Program-made: the position numbers and the translations under genes | Shown here: in pieces, positions 1 to 5,886 of the stretch | How positions within the stretch are numbered: the first letter of the stretch is position 1 | Layout: each line of letters opens with the position of its first letter | Assembly (NCBI GenBank): GCA_002292955.1 | Contig: DBCH01000073.1 | Span: 18,022-25,136 of the forward strand | Length of the DNA stretch: 7,115 nt | Reading direction: 5' to 3' | Source of the DNA: Microbacteriaceae bacterium UBA963 | Lineage (GTDB): Bacteria; Actinomycetota; Actinomycetes; Actinomycetales; Microbacteriaceae | The notes under the pieces: generated by a model | Told to the model about the DNA's origin: nothing | The model's input: only the letters and a program-made list of their open reading frames with translations | Database searches by the model: none

Positions 1-396
1 CTCGACGGCGATGTTGCCGGTGGCATCAACGCGGCCCGCGAGGAAGCGCGCATCGATATGTGTATTGGAATTGGCGGTAGCCCCGAGGGCATCGTGACCG
101 CGTGTGCCATCAAGGCGCTGGGCGGTTTTATCCAGGGACGCCTCTCGCCCAAGGACGATGCCGAGGCACAGACCGGCGTCGACGCGGGTCTCAAGATGGA
201 TCACGTCTATGAGGCCAACGAGCTGGTCAACTCCGACAACACCTTCTTTGTGGCCACCGGCGTGACCGATGGCGCCTTGGTCGGCGGTGTGCGTCGCAAG
301 GGCCCCATTATTCGCACCGACAGCATCATCATGCGGGGCAAGTCAGGCACCATTCGACGCGTGCAGGCCGACTACCTCGCCGAGCGCTGGGTCTAG
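1..396 (+). CDS. glpX: Class II fructose-1,6-bisphosphatase GlpX, 3' part
   Basis: This is the C-terminal 131 codons of a GlpX-type fructose-1,6-bisphosphatase, cut by the left window edge and read in frame from base 1 to the TAG at 394-396. The cytosolic, metal-dependent enzyme hydrolyses fructose-1,6-bisphosphate to fructose-6-phosphate in gluconeogenesis and is commonly the main FBPase in actinobacteria. Visible family signatures are the IGIGGSPEG segment (bases 64-90), whose glutamate codon at 85-87 probably corresponds to the metal/catalytic glutamate of E. coli GlpX, followed by the ALGG and GRLSP stretch and the ATGVTDGALVGGV motif (bases 256-294) that forms part of the sugar-phosphate site. 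The C-terminus is intact and of normal length after these motifs. Codon use is strongly GC3-biased, as expected for a well-expressed housekeeping gene. The family call is secure; the start lies outside the window. Confidence 0.95.
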   Translation, partial: LDGDVAGGINAAREEARIDMCIGIGGSPEGIVTACAIKALGGFIQGRLSPKDDAEAQTGVDAGLKMDHVYEANELVNSDNTFFVATGVTDGALVGGVRRKGPIIRTDSIIMRGKSGTIRRVQADYLAERWV

Positions 397-402
397 TAGT
401 TC

Positions 403-414
403 TCGAGGCCTCGA
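403..414. repeat. 12-base perfect palindrome just after glpX
   Basis: TCGAGGCCTCGA reads the same on both strands and begins 7 bases after the glpX stop codon. As RNA it could only form a tight stem without a proper loop, and no T-run follows, so it is not a canonical intrinsic terminator. The CCTCGAC at 409-415 recurs at 421-427. It may be a protein site or chance in GC-rich DNA. Confidence 0.35.
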
Positions 415-440
415 CCCCATCCTCGACGAAGCGCCCGTGA

Positions 441-463
441 CTCAGAACGATGACTGCTCTGAG
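441..463. repeat. Imperfect inverted repeat upstream of the permease operon
   Basis: Six-base arms CTCAGA (441-446) and TCTGAG (458-463) are exactly complementary. Further partial symmetry inside them gives a 23-base imperfect dyad between glpX and the permease operon, ending 64 bases before the permease start. Its length is right for a dimeric repressor operator, but it does not resemble the AT-rich Zur or Fur boxes known in actinobacteria. It could also be a weak hairpin at the end of the glpX transcript; no T-run follows it. Function is unknown. Confidence 0.3.
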
Positions 464-527
464 CGAACTGGGGATGTTCTTGGAATCCGGAGCGTCACCG
501 CTCAGTCCCTCTATCGTTTCCGGTTGA

Positions 528-1559
528 ATGACAAGTGTGTTCTCCGCCCACGTGACCTCGCCCAGTCACTCCCCTGGCATCAGATGGGCGATTCGCGCGC
601 CGATCATTGTGGCCGCGGTCTTTCTCTCGGTTCTCGTCAGGGCGGTAACCGGGGAAGAATCACCCTTTGAGATTGGGCGCGCCCTTCAGGACGGCACAAC
701 ATTCGCCCTCGGAGTCTTCATCGAGTCACTGCCATTCGTCATCTTGGGCATTCTCCTCTCGGTGGTCGTGCAGGTCTGGCTGCCCCCTCGATTTCTCATG
801 CGACTTCTTCCCCGCGGGGGCGTTATGCGTCGCGTTGTCCTGTCAATGTTGGGCATTCTCTTGCCCGTGTGTGAGTGCGGCAACGTTCCCTTAGCTCGCG
901 GTCTGGTTGCTCGCGGCCTGAGCCCCGCCGATTCGATGACATTTCTGTTGGCCGCACCCATCTTGAATCCGATCACGATCCTCGCGACGTTTCAGGTTTT
1001 TGGGTGGGACGGCGGAATTCTTATCGCGCGCGTGCTTGCCGGTTTTGTCATCGCAAACCTCGTGGGATCAATCTTTAGCCTTCGCCAGAGACAGGACCTG
1101 CTGTTGACGAAGAAGTTTGCCGCTTCCTGTTCACGCAGTCACAGTGTGGACAGTAGGTCGCGAACGACACAGTCGTTCGTCATGTTTGCTAAAGAAACCT
1201 CGGCAGTCATGCCCGCGCTGCTCATTGGATCATTGATTGCCGGGTTCATTCAGGTTGCGGTGGAACGCAAGGTTCTTCTGGCACTGGGAGCCGACCCCAT
1301 CCTCTCGGTTTTCACGCTCATGATTCTCGCGGTTGTCATCTCGATGTGTTCCAACGCAGATGCTTTTTTTATCCTGAGCCTTGGCTCGCTTTTTTCACCG
1401 GGGGCCGTCATCGCCTTCCTCGTTCTTGGCCCCATGGTCGACATCAAGATGATTGCCCTCATGCGCACCACGTACACAACAAAGACGGTCGCTCAGCTGG
1501 TCGCAATTGTTGTGTTGTGCGTCGCGGTCCTCGGACTGTGGGTGAATTATGCGAGTTAA
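528..1559 (+). CDS. COG0701/ArsP_1-family permease (YraQ/YcgR-like)
   Basis: A 343-residue polytopic inner-membrane protein of the COG0701 predicted permease group (Pfam ArsP_1). Hydrophobic segments lie near residues 24-42, 56-80, 101-114, 136-158, 161-185, 226-245, 258-272, 277-300 and 321-340. The diagnostic motif PVCECGNVP at 113-121 (Cys115, Cys117) is followed by ARGLVARG and the APILNP loop. A second motif, CSNADAF at 274-280, and GPMVDIKM at 301-308 complete the family pattern. The soluble, poorly conserved loop at about 186-216 is rich in Ser/Arg/Lys and holds Cys201 and His205. Relatives include organoarsenical exporters and the B. subtilis YcgR type; the partner gene downstream points to the YcgR type, for which metal transport has been proposed. 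The ATG at 528 has no clear Shine-Dalgarno sequence; GTG codons at 537 and 552 are alternatives that would trim the non-membrane N-terminus. The gene overlaps the next by 11 bases. Family call firm, substrate unknown. Confidence 0.88.
   Translation: MTSVFSAHVTSPSHSPGIRWAIRAPIIVAAVFLSVLVRAVTGEESPFEIGRALQDGTTFALGVFIESLPFVILGILLSVVVQVWLPPRFLMRLLPRGGVMRRVVLSMLGILLPVCECGNVPLARGLVARGLSPADSMTFLLAAPILNPITILATFQVFGWDGGILIARVLAGFVIANLVGSIFSLRQRQDLLLTKKFAASCSRSHSVDSRSRTTQSFVMFAKETSAVMPALLIGSLIAGFIQVAVERKVLLALGADPILSVFTLMILAVVISMCSNADAFFILSLGSLFSPGAVIAFLVLGPMVDIKMIALMRTTYTTKTVAQLVAIVVLCVAVLGLWVNYAS
1549..1559 (+). other. 11-base gene overlap, permease/DUF1980 translational coupling
   Basis: The start codon of the DUF1980 gene (1549-1551) lies upstream of the permease stop codon TAA (1557-1559) in another frame. 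A ribosome ending the permease can restart here, which would fix the ratio of the two membrane subunits. The same 11-base arrangement recurs at the next junction. Confidence 0.75.
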
Positions 1560-2379
1560 CCGAATCATGGCCAGGTGGCTGGGTCTTGTGCTCGTGCTCA
1601 TCGGCATTGTGTCAACCGTGTGGTTGGCCATCACGGGTCAACTGACGCTCTACATTCATCCGCGATACGAACTTTTCACGGTTATCTTGGCGGCGTTGGG
1701 GGCAATTTTTACCATCGGCGCTCTCTTCGTGGTTGGCGGCGCAAAGGATCGGGAAGACCACGAACACGGCGAGCAGCACGATGACCTCAAGGACCTGGAG
1801 CCCGATGATCGTGCGTGGGGAAAGCACCGCACTTTCCGGACGAAACGAACGTTTCCGCACCTGCGAAGCTTCTGGCTCGCCACGAGTAGCATCCTTGTTT
1901 CGGCCGCGGCTGTGGTGATTCTTCTCGTTTTGCCCCCAGCCACCCTCTCGGTCCAGGTTGCTAGCGAACGTGATGTTGCCGACTCATCACTCAGGATCAG
2001 TGAATCTGAGTCCGTTTCTCTCGTGGGAGCCGACAGCACCACCTTCACTGTCAAAGACTGGGCCATTCTGCTGGGTACTCGCGATTCGGGTTCGATCCTG
2101 AATAAGCAGGCAAACGTCACGGGATTTGCCGTGGGGTCAGATGACCCCAATATTTATTTCCTTTCCCGTTTCTTGATTTCGTGCTGCGCCGTGGACGCCC
2201 AGCCCGTGGGAGTCCCTGTCTACGACCCTGGGTGGTCATCTCGTTTCCCCGCCGGCACGTGGTTGGATGTTTCAGGTGCGTTCACGTCTGGCGCGGATGT
2301 CACCGCGGCTCCCGCATTCGTGCTCAGGCCCAGCGCTGTGGAGATTATTGAGGAGCCGAGCAATCCCTATGTCTTCTAG
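1549..2379 (+). CDS. TIGR03943/DUF1980 family permease-complex subunit (YcgQ-like)
   Basis: A 276-residue membrane protein matching the TIGR03943/DUF1980 (COG3689) family, which is typically encoded beside a COG0701 permease and predicted to form a two-component complex with it. Two N-terminal membrane helices (about 9-29 and 41-63) flank the YIHPRY motif at 35-40 that is typical of the family. A soluble loop at 64-105 has an acidic/histidine run (His71, His73, His77 among many Asp/Glu). A third helix at about 109-130 leads to an extracytoplasmic C-terminal domain with the hallmark RFLISCCAVDAQPVGV at 207-222 (Cys212, Cys213, Asp216) and a WLDVSGAF-like strand at 238-245. The start at 1549 lies inside the permease gene (11-base overlap) behind a GGGTGA at 1540-1545, which is rather close; ATG 1567 is a weaker alternative. 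The tandem cysteines and His/Asp loop suggest metal binding, which is inference. Confidence 0.85.
   Translation: MRVNRIMARWLGLVLVLIGIVSTVWLAITGQLTLYIHPRYELFTVILAALGAIFTIGALFVVGGAKDREDHEHGEQHDDLKDLEPDDRAWGKHRTFRTKRTFPHLRSFWLATSSILVSAAAVVILLVLPPATLSVQVASERDVADSSLRISESESVSLVGADSTTFTVKDWAILLGTRDSGSILNKQANVTGFAVGSDDPNIYFLSRFLISCCAVDAQPVGVPVYDPGWSSRFPAGTWLDVSGAFTSGADVTAAPAFVLRPSAVEIIEEPSNPYVF
2369..2379 (+). other. 11-base gene overlap, DUF1980/Ig-propeller translational coupling
   Basis: The ATG at 2369-2371 starts before the DUF1980 stop TAG (2377-2379), again giving an 11-base overlap. A purine-rich GAGGAG lies at 2350-2355, farther away than ideal, so restart by the terminating ribosome is the likelier mode of initiation. 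This supports the third gene being a real member of the operon. Confidence 0.7.
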
Positions 2380-3784
2380 CGCACCGTTACCCCAAAGCGT
2401 TCGTGGCAAAGAGCCTCGTTTTGTTGCCGCGCTGGTCATCACGGTCACGGTGCTCTCACTAGCCACGGCAATTCTCATGGGCCTCAACTGGTTACGAGGA
2501 CCGTATGCGATGGACAGTGCAATTGACGTGACGGCGGTGACAGTCTCGCAGCGAGAAACTCTCGTGATCAAGGCGGATCAACCCCTCTCCGAAAAAGGCC
2601 CGGTAACGACCGCCATCTCGCCCGAGGGCAAAACAAGTGCCGTTGTTGAGGGCAGCAATGTGCGAGTTTCAATTGAGCAGCCTCTGCGCTACGACACGTC
2701 CTACACGGTGACGGTAAGGGCCGCAGCAGCCTCCTCGAATAGGGAAGGAACACTCCGTGCCGAGTTCACGACGGAGAAAGCTGAAATCGTGACGCTCGAG
2801 CGCAATCCTGATTCAGCCGCTGAGGGACCAGGAAGAGATTCGGTCGTCAGGAGAACGCTCGGTGAGACTCAGGGCTACACCGTCTTCAGCGCGGACAAGA
2901 TTCAAGACGTTGTGGTACTCAACGAGTCCGTCGTGGTGTCAACGCTCGATGCAAATTCTCTCAGTCAGCTGACCTACCAGCCGTTTCAGGGAGGTAATTC
3001 TCTAGATGTCCCCGTACCGACACCGGGACTCATCACAAGCCTTAAGTCCAGCGGACTCACGGGTCTGGTCGGTTTCCTCGTGGCGCCAGTTTCTCAAGGC
3101 TCGTCGGCTCTGCTCTACGTGACAAATCCCCAGGCTGACGCGCCCCCCACCCTGGTCCGCGCGCCGGACGGCACGTCCATGGTCGTCAACGCGTGGAACT
3201 GGGTTCCAAATTCCACGTCGCTCGTCGTTCAGGATTCGGAACAGATGATGTGGCTTATCGATTACACGGGCGCAACGGCTCCGGAGGCCATTGGTCGTCA
3301 CACAGAGTTCAGGGGCTTTGTGCCGGGGCAGGATACCTTCCAAGTGGCAGATCCCGCATCGTCGAGTTTTATTGACCTCAAGACCGGCGTTAAAGAAGAA
3401 ATCGCATTCGGCCCCGCGCCACTGTTGCCCGGTGAACAGCAGGTTGACACAAGGTTCCTCTCCGACCGCACCACGTACGTGCAGATTGTTGCCACCTTGG
3501 TCGACATTTCGGACAAGAATCCGTTCACCTTTTCTGTACGCCGCGTCGACGGACTTGAGGCCGTTCCCATTCTGACCCCGACGTTGGAGAGAGGAGTGTT
3601 TCGTTCACTGTGTGTTTCTCCCAACAGCCAGTACGTCGCAGTGGTGGAGACTCCTCCTGATGCCGAACCGGGCTTCTATCTGGGAAATCCTGTTTTCACG
3701 GGAGCCTCAACGATTATCGCCTCGGCAATGACCGGCGAGATTTCCCAGGTTGTTCCGGGCGTCTTTGATGCGTGGTGTCAGTGA
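2369..3784 (+). CDS. Membrane-anchored extracytoplasmic protein: Ig-like domain plus beta-rich propeller-like region
   Basis: I do not recognise a named family. From ATG 2369 the protein has 471 residues; the frame is open upstream to 2267, but the extra 34 residues overlap the DUF1980 gene and are unlike a signal anchor. A short cytoplasmic head with Arg12, Lys14 and Arg17 precedes one membrane helix (about 18-41) without an obvious signal-peptidase site, so the rest should face outward. Residues 53-135 look like a bacterial Ig-like (SbsA/Big_5-type) domain: a VIKADQPL strand, a TSYTVTV strand and a closing AEFTT. Residues about 165-471 form recurring short beta strands with loops such as WNWVPNSTSLVVQ and CVSPNSQYVAVVE, typical of WD40-like/TolB-type propeller blades. 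Only two cysteines occur (415 and 470), and they could form a disulfide closing the propeller. It overlaps the upstream gene by 11 bases (GAGGAG at 2350-2355, 13 bases before ATG) and ends the operon, so a role with the permease pair is inferred. Confidence 0.8.
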   Translation: MSSSAPLPQSVRGKEPRFVAALVITVTVLSLATAILMGLNWLRGPYAMDSAIDVTAVTVSQRETLVIKADQPLSEKGPVTTAISPEGKTSAVVEGSNVRVSIEQPLRYDTSYTVTVRAAAASSNREGTLRAEFTTEKAEIVTLERNPDSAAEGPGRDSVVRRTLGETQGYTVFSADKIQDVVVLNESVVVSTLDANSLSQLTYQPFQGGNSLDVPVPTPGLITSLKSSGLTGLVGFLVAPVSQGSSALLYVTNPQADAPPTLVRAPDGTSMVVNAWNWVPNSTSLVVQDSEQMMWLIDYTGATAPEAIGRHTEFRGFVPGQDTFQVADPASSSFIDLKTGVKEEIAFGPAPLLPGEQQVDTRFLSDRTTYVQIVATLVDISDKNPFTFSVRRVDGLEAVPILTPTLERGVFRSLCVSPNSQYVAVVETPPDAEPGFYLGNPVFTGASTIIASAMTGEISQVVPGVFDAWCQ

Positions 3785-3835
3785 GTTCGGTGAGGCCATG
3801 CTGCTCAGGCTGTCGACACCGTGATTCCCGCAGGT

Positions 3836-4480
3836 TTATCCCTCGAAGACGACCTCGGCGGGTCCATCGACGTCCTCAAACAATCGCATAAAGACGTCGG
3901 AGATTTTGGTCGGGGAGAAGGCGGTTGCGGGATCAACAACGCCAGCAATCGTTACCGTGTGGACTCGGATTCCTTCCGGCTCTAGTTCTTGGCGCAGGAG
4001 AAGTGCCGCACTACGAGCCATGGCCTTACCCACGGAGAGAATGCCAAACTCACTCGACGGGTAGAGCGAGAAACCCCCGCCCGTTACGAGGACAACGCCA
4101 TCAGCGGCCTTGAGTCCCGGCAGTGCAGCCGCGGTCGAACTCACCAAGGAATTGAGGTTCACCTCTGAAGCACTTCGGATCTCCTCGTCGGAAGCCTTGA
4201 GGAGTGGACCGCCAATCCCTGACGCGTTGTAGACCAGGGCGGAGATGGGCTCAGTCACCTGAGAAATGATGCGAGCGATGTCGCCGGGTACAGAGGCGTC
4301 ACCCGAGCGAACCGTGACGCTCACTCCCATGTCCCGTAACGGAGAAGCAATACCTTCGAGGTTCTTCTCGTTTCGCGCAATCAACATAATCGGGTAACCG
4401 TTTTTGGCGAAGGCCGTGGCGACAGCCCCGCTGACTCCTGGACCCGCCCCCACGATGATGACCATGTCTTTGTTCTTCAT
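3836..4480 (-). CDS. Short-chain dehydrogenase/reductase-fold protein lacking the catalytic tyrosine
   Basis: A 214-residue Rossmann-fold protein of the SDR superfamily, slightly shorter than classical SDRs (about 240-250). It shows the dinucleotide-binding glycine motif GAGPGVSG at 11-18, a strand ending LIAR at 33-36 whose Arg36 hints at NADP(H), Asp61 in SGDAS, the NAS motif at 85-87 and Asn108. The active-site region is GGGFSLYPSSEFGILSVGKA at 134-153: Lys152 is kept, but the position four residues before it, normally the catalytic Tyr, is Leu148, and the usual Ser position aligns near Gly135. Tyr140 and Ser138 are close but out of register. I recall a subgroup of SDR-like proteins with the same LSxGKA pattern, so this is probably a family trait and not a sequencing error. 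AGGTAAG at 4485-4491 is a good ribosome site for this ATG. It is convergent with the operon to its left, 51 bases apart. Substrate unknown; oxidoreductase activity doubtful. Confidence 0.85.
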   Translation of the reverse strand: MKNKDMVIIVGAGPGVSGAVATAFAKNGYPIMLIARNEKNLEGIASPLRDMGVSVTVRSGDASVPGDIARIISQVTEPISALVYNASGIGGPLLKASDEEIRSASEVNLNSLVSSTAAALPGLKAADGVVLVTGGGFSLYPSSEFGILSVGKAMARSAALLLRQELEPEGIRVHTVTIAGVVDPATAFSPTKISDVFMRLFEDVDGPAEVVFEG

Positions 4481-4484
4481 TTTT

Positions 4485-4491
4485 CTTACCT
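4485..4491 (-). promoter_or_regulatory. Ribosome binding site of the SDR-like gene
   Basis: On the minus strand AGGTAAG precedes the ATG (4480-4478) by four bases, with the AGG core eight bases away. This decides the start against an overlapping longer open frame (to 4523) in another phase that lacks SDR features. Confidence 0.5.
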
Positions 4492-4579
4492 ATGCATTCC
4501 GTGAGAGGTTGATGAGGGGACACCGTGTGAACACGAGGGACGTGCTCAGTTATTCCCCATCATGCCGTCATCCGGGCGC

Positions 4580-5758
4580 TTACTCGTCGCTCGTGAGTTC
4601 TTCTTTACGAAAACCTTCGGTGGCCGCGGTGATGGCGGGCACCTCTTTGAGAGTGACGTTGGGATCCATGCCGGGGAACTTTTTTGCGGTGGTGAGCATG
4701 TTGCGCTCGAGCGAACCGGCGAACTCGTTGTAACTCCTGACCGCCTTATCGAGAGCCGAACGCAGTGAGTCGGCGTGGCCGGCCACAACACCCACGCGTT
4801 TGTAGAGCTCCTGGCCGAGCTTGATGATTTCGGTGACCTGTTCAGCTGCCACCTGCTGGCGCCAGCTGTAGGCCACTGTCTTGAGAACGGCCCAGAGGTT
4901 GACCGGCGAGGCGAGGGCTACGCGCTTCGTGAACGCGTACTCGAGCACCGTGGGATCGAGTTCGAGAGCGGCCGAGAGCAGCGACTCACTGGGAACGAAC
5001 GCGATGACAAACTCCGATGCGCCGTCGACGCCGTCCCAGTAGGCCTTGCTGCTGAGGCTGTCGATGTGGGCACGCACAGCTTTGACGTGGTCTTTCATCA
5101 ACTTGTCGCGCTGGGCTCCCTGCTCGCCAGCCGCGTTCGACGGAATCTGGCTTGCCTCGAGGTAGGCGGTAAACGGCACCTTGGCATCAACCAAGATGGT
5201 GCGCCCACCGGGAAGGCGAATGGTCATGTCGGGGCGAATCTTGCCCCCCTCGGTGGTTGTTGTTTCTTGCGTGGAGAAGTCCACGAATTCGAGCAGGCCC
5301 GCTACCTCGACGATGCGGCGCAGCTGCGCCTCGCCCCACTGACCCTTGACGTTGTTTGAGCGCAGCGCACTGGCCAGCGACTCGGTGGTGGCGCGCAGTT
5401 CGTCACCCGCGCGACGGCTGTCGGTGAGCTGCTGAGTGATGAGTCCGTGCTGTTGCTTCTGTTCGTTCTCCATGGCGTTGACCTTGACGGTCATCTGGTG
5501 CAGCACCTCTTTAATGGGCGTGAGCTCGGCCACCACGCGCGCATCGCGCTCCTGCTGATCGACCAAGTCTTTGTTGCGCTGAGCGAGCGCATCAATCTGG
5601 GCTTGGCGCTCCATGCCCACGGCCTCGGCCTGGGCGAGGCGCACTCCCAGCGAGGCGTCGCCGTTCTGGGCCGCACGCGACCCGCGCACAATCCAGGCCA
5701 CAAGGAATCCCACCACGAGGCCGACGACGGCCCCCACCAACAGCGCAACAATGTCCAT
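4580..5758 (-). CDS. rmuC: DNA recombination protein RmuC
   Basis: A 392-residue RmuC protein. In E. coli RmuC limits recombination at inverted repeats; the family carries a nuclease-like fold related to PD-(D/E)XK enzymes. The N-terminus has one membrane helix (about 3-24) followed by a positively charged stretch. Residues about 38-125 form a long charged Gln/Glu/Ala-rich coiled coil, then comes the RmuC core at about 126-360. Core signatures are VKGQWGEAQLRRIVE (137-151), IRPDMTIRLPGG (174-185) and ILVDAKVPFTAY (188-199); Asp177 or Asp178-region acidic residues with Asp191 and Lys193 fit the D...DxK catalytic pattern. The YAFTKRVALASPVNLWAVL segment (274-292) is also characteristic. Length is within the usual range, with a short acidic tail. 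Start ATG 5758 gives a full membrane anchor; its ribosome site is weak (GGTGA about 12 bases upstream). It is divergent from the dehydrogenase gene and 99 bases upstream of the SDR-like gene on the same strand. Confidence 0.95.
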   Translation of the reverse strand: MDIVALLVGAVVGLVVGFLVAWIVRGSRAAQNGDASLGVRLAQAEAVGMERQAQIDALAQRNKDLVDQQERDARVVAELTPIKEVLHQMTVKVNAMENEQKQQHGLITQQLTDSRRAGDELRATTESLASALRSNNVKGQWGEAQLRRIVEVAGLLEFVDFSTQETTTTEGGKIRPDMTIRLPGGRTILVDAKVPFTAYLEASQIPSNAAGEQGAQRDKLMKDHVKAVRAHIDSLSSKAYWDGVDGASEFVIAFVPSESLLSAALELDPTVLEYAFTKRVALASPVNLWAVLKTVAYSWRQQVAAEQVTEIIKLGQELYKRVGVVAGHADSLRSALDKAVRSYNEFAGSLERNMLTTAKKFPGMDPNVTLKEVPAITAATEGFRKEELTSDE

Positions 5759-5790
5759 GCGTTTAGTGTGTCACCGCCCTCGGACACCGG

Positions 5791-5812
5791 ACGGTTGCCA
5801 CGACCGTAACGG
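5791..5812. repeat. Overlapping inverted repeats in the rmuC/mmsA divergent region
   Basis: ACGGT (5791-5795) and ACCGT (5803-5807) are complementary arms around seven bases, and the second arm overlaps the dyad CCGTAACGG (5804-5812). They lie between two divergent genes, where an operator controlling the catabolic dehydrogenase would be expected. The arms are short enough to be chance. Confidence 0.3.
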
Positions 5813-5854
5813 CTCAACGCGCCACACGCTTCAGCGCGCCCGAGCCACAGCGGC

Positions 5855-5860
5855 TAGATT
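5855..5860 (+). promoter_or_regulatory. Putative -10 element for the mmsA-type gene
   Basis: TAGATT matches the TAnnnT pattern of actinobacterial sigma-70-type -10 boxes and is the only AT-rich hexamer close to the gene. A poor -35 candidate, TTCAGC, lies at 5830-5835 with 19-base spacing. Transcription would begin near 5867, leaving a leader of about 20 bases that includes the strong ribosome site. Confidence 0.35.
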
Positions 5861-5875
5861 CGTAGTACCCACACC

Positions 5876-5881
5876 GAGGAG
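5876..5881 (+). promoter_or_regulatory. Strong Shine-Dalgarno site of the mmsA-type gene
   Basis: GAGGAG sits five bases before the ATG at 5887 and is the best ribosome site in the window. It fixes the dehydrogenase start. Confidence 0.7.
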
Positions 5882-5886
5882 TCGAT

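Noticed and set aside
397..527. A Zur- or Fur-type box upstream of the permease operon
   Set aside because: I looked for an AT-rich dyad of the TGAAAATnATTTTCA kind and found nothing close; the region is GC-rich.
528..1559. Calling the permease an organoarsenical exporter (ArsP)
   Set aside because: No ars genes or ArsR-type regulator are present, and the DUF1980 partner indicates the YcgR-like branch.
1656..2150. A 164-codon open frame on the minus strand
   Set aside because: It is antisense to the DUF1980 gene, rich in Ser/Arg, and has no plausible ribosome site or motif.
2267..2368. An upstream extension of the third operon gene by 34 residues from ATG 2267
   Set aside because: It would overlap the DUF1980 gene by 113 bases, is Arg/Pro-rich and would bury the signal anchor. 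ATG 2369 gives a normal anchor and the same 11-base overlap seen at the other junction.
3785..3835. A bidirectional intrinsic terminator between the convergent operon and SDR-like gene
   Set aside because: Only the short palindrome TGTCGACA (3811-3818) is present, with no extended GC stem and no T-run on either strand.
4481..4579. A terminator after rmuC or a clear promoter for the SDR-like gene
   Set aside because: No stem-loop with a T-run and no convincing -35/-10 pair could be seen in these 99 bases, so none is annotated.
4775..5359. A 194-codon open frame on the plus strand
   Set aside because: It lies wholly antisense to rmuC. Long antisense frames are a by-product of GC-rich third positions, and the translation shows no family motifs.
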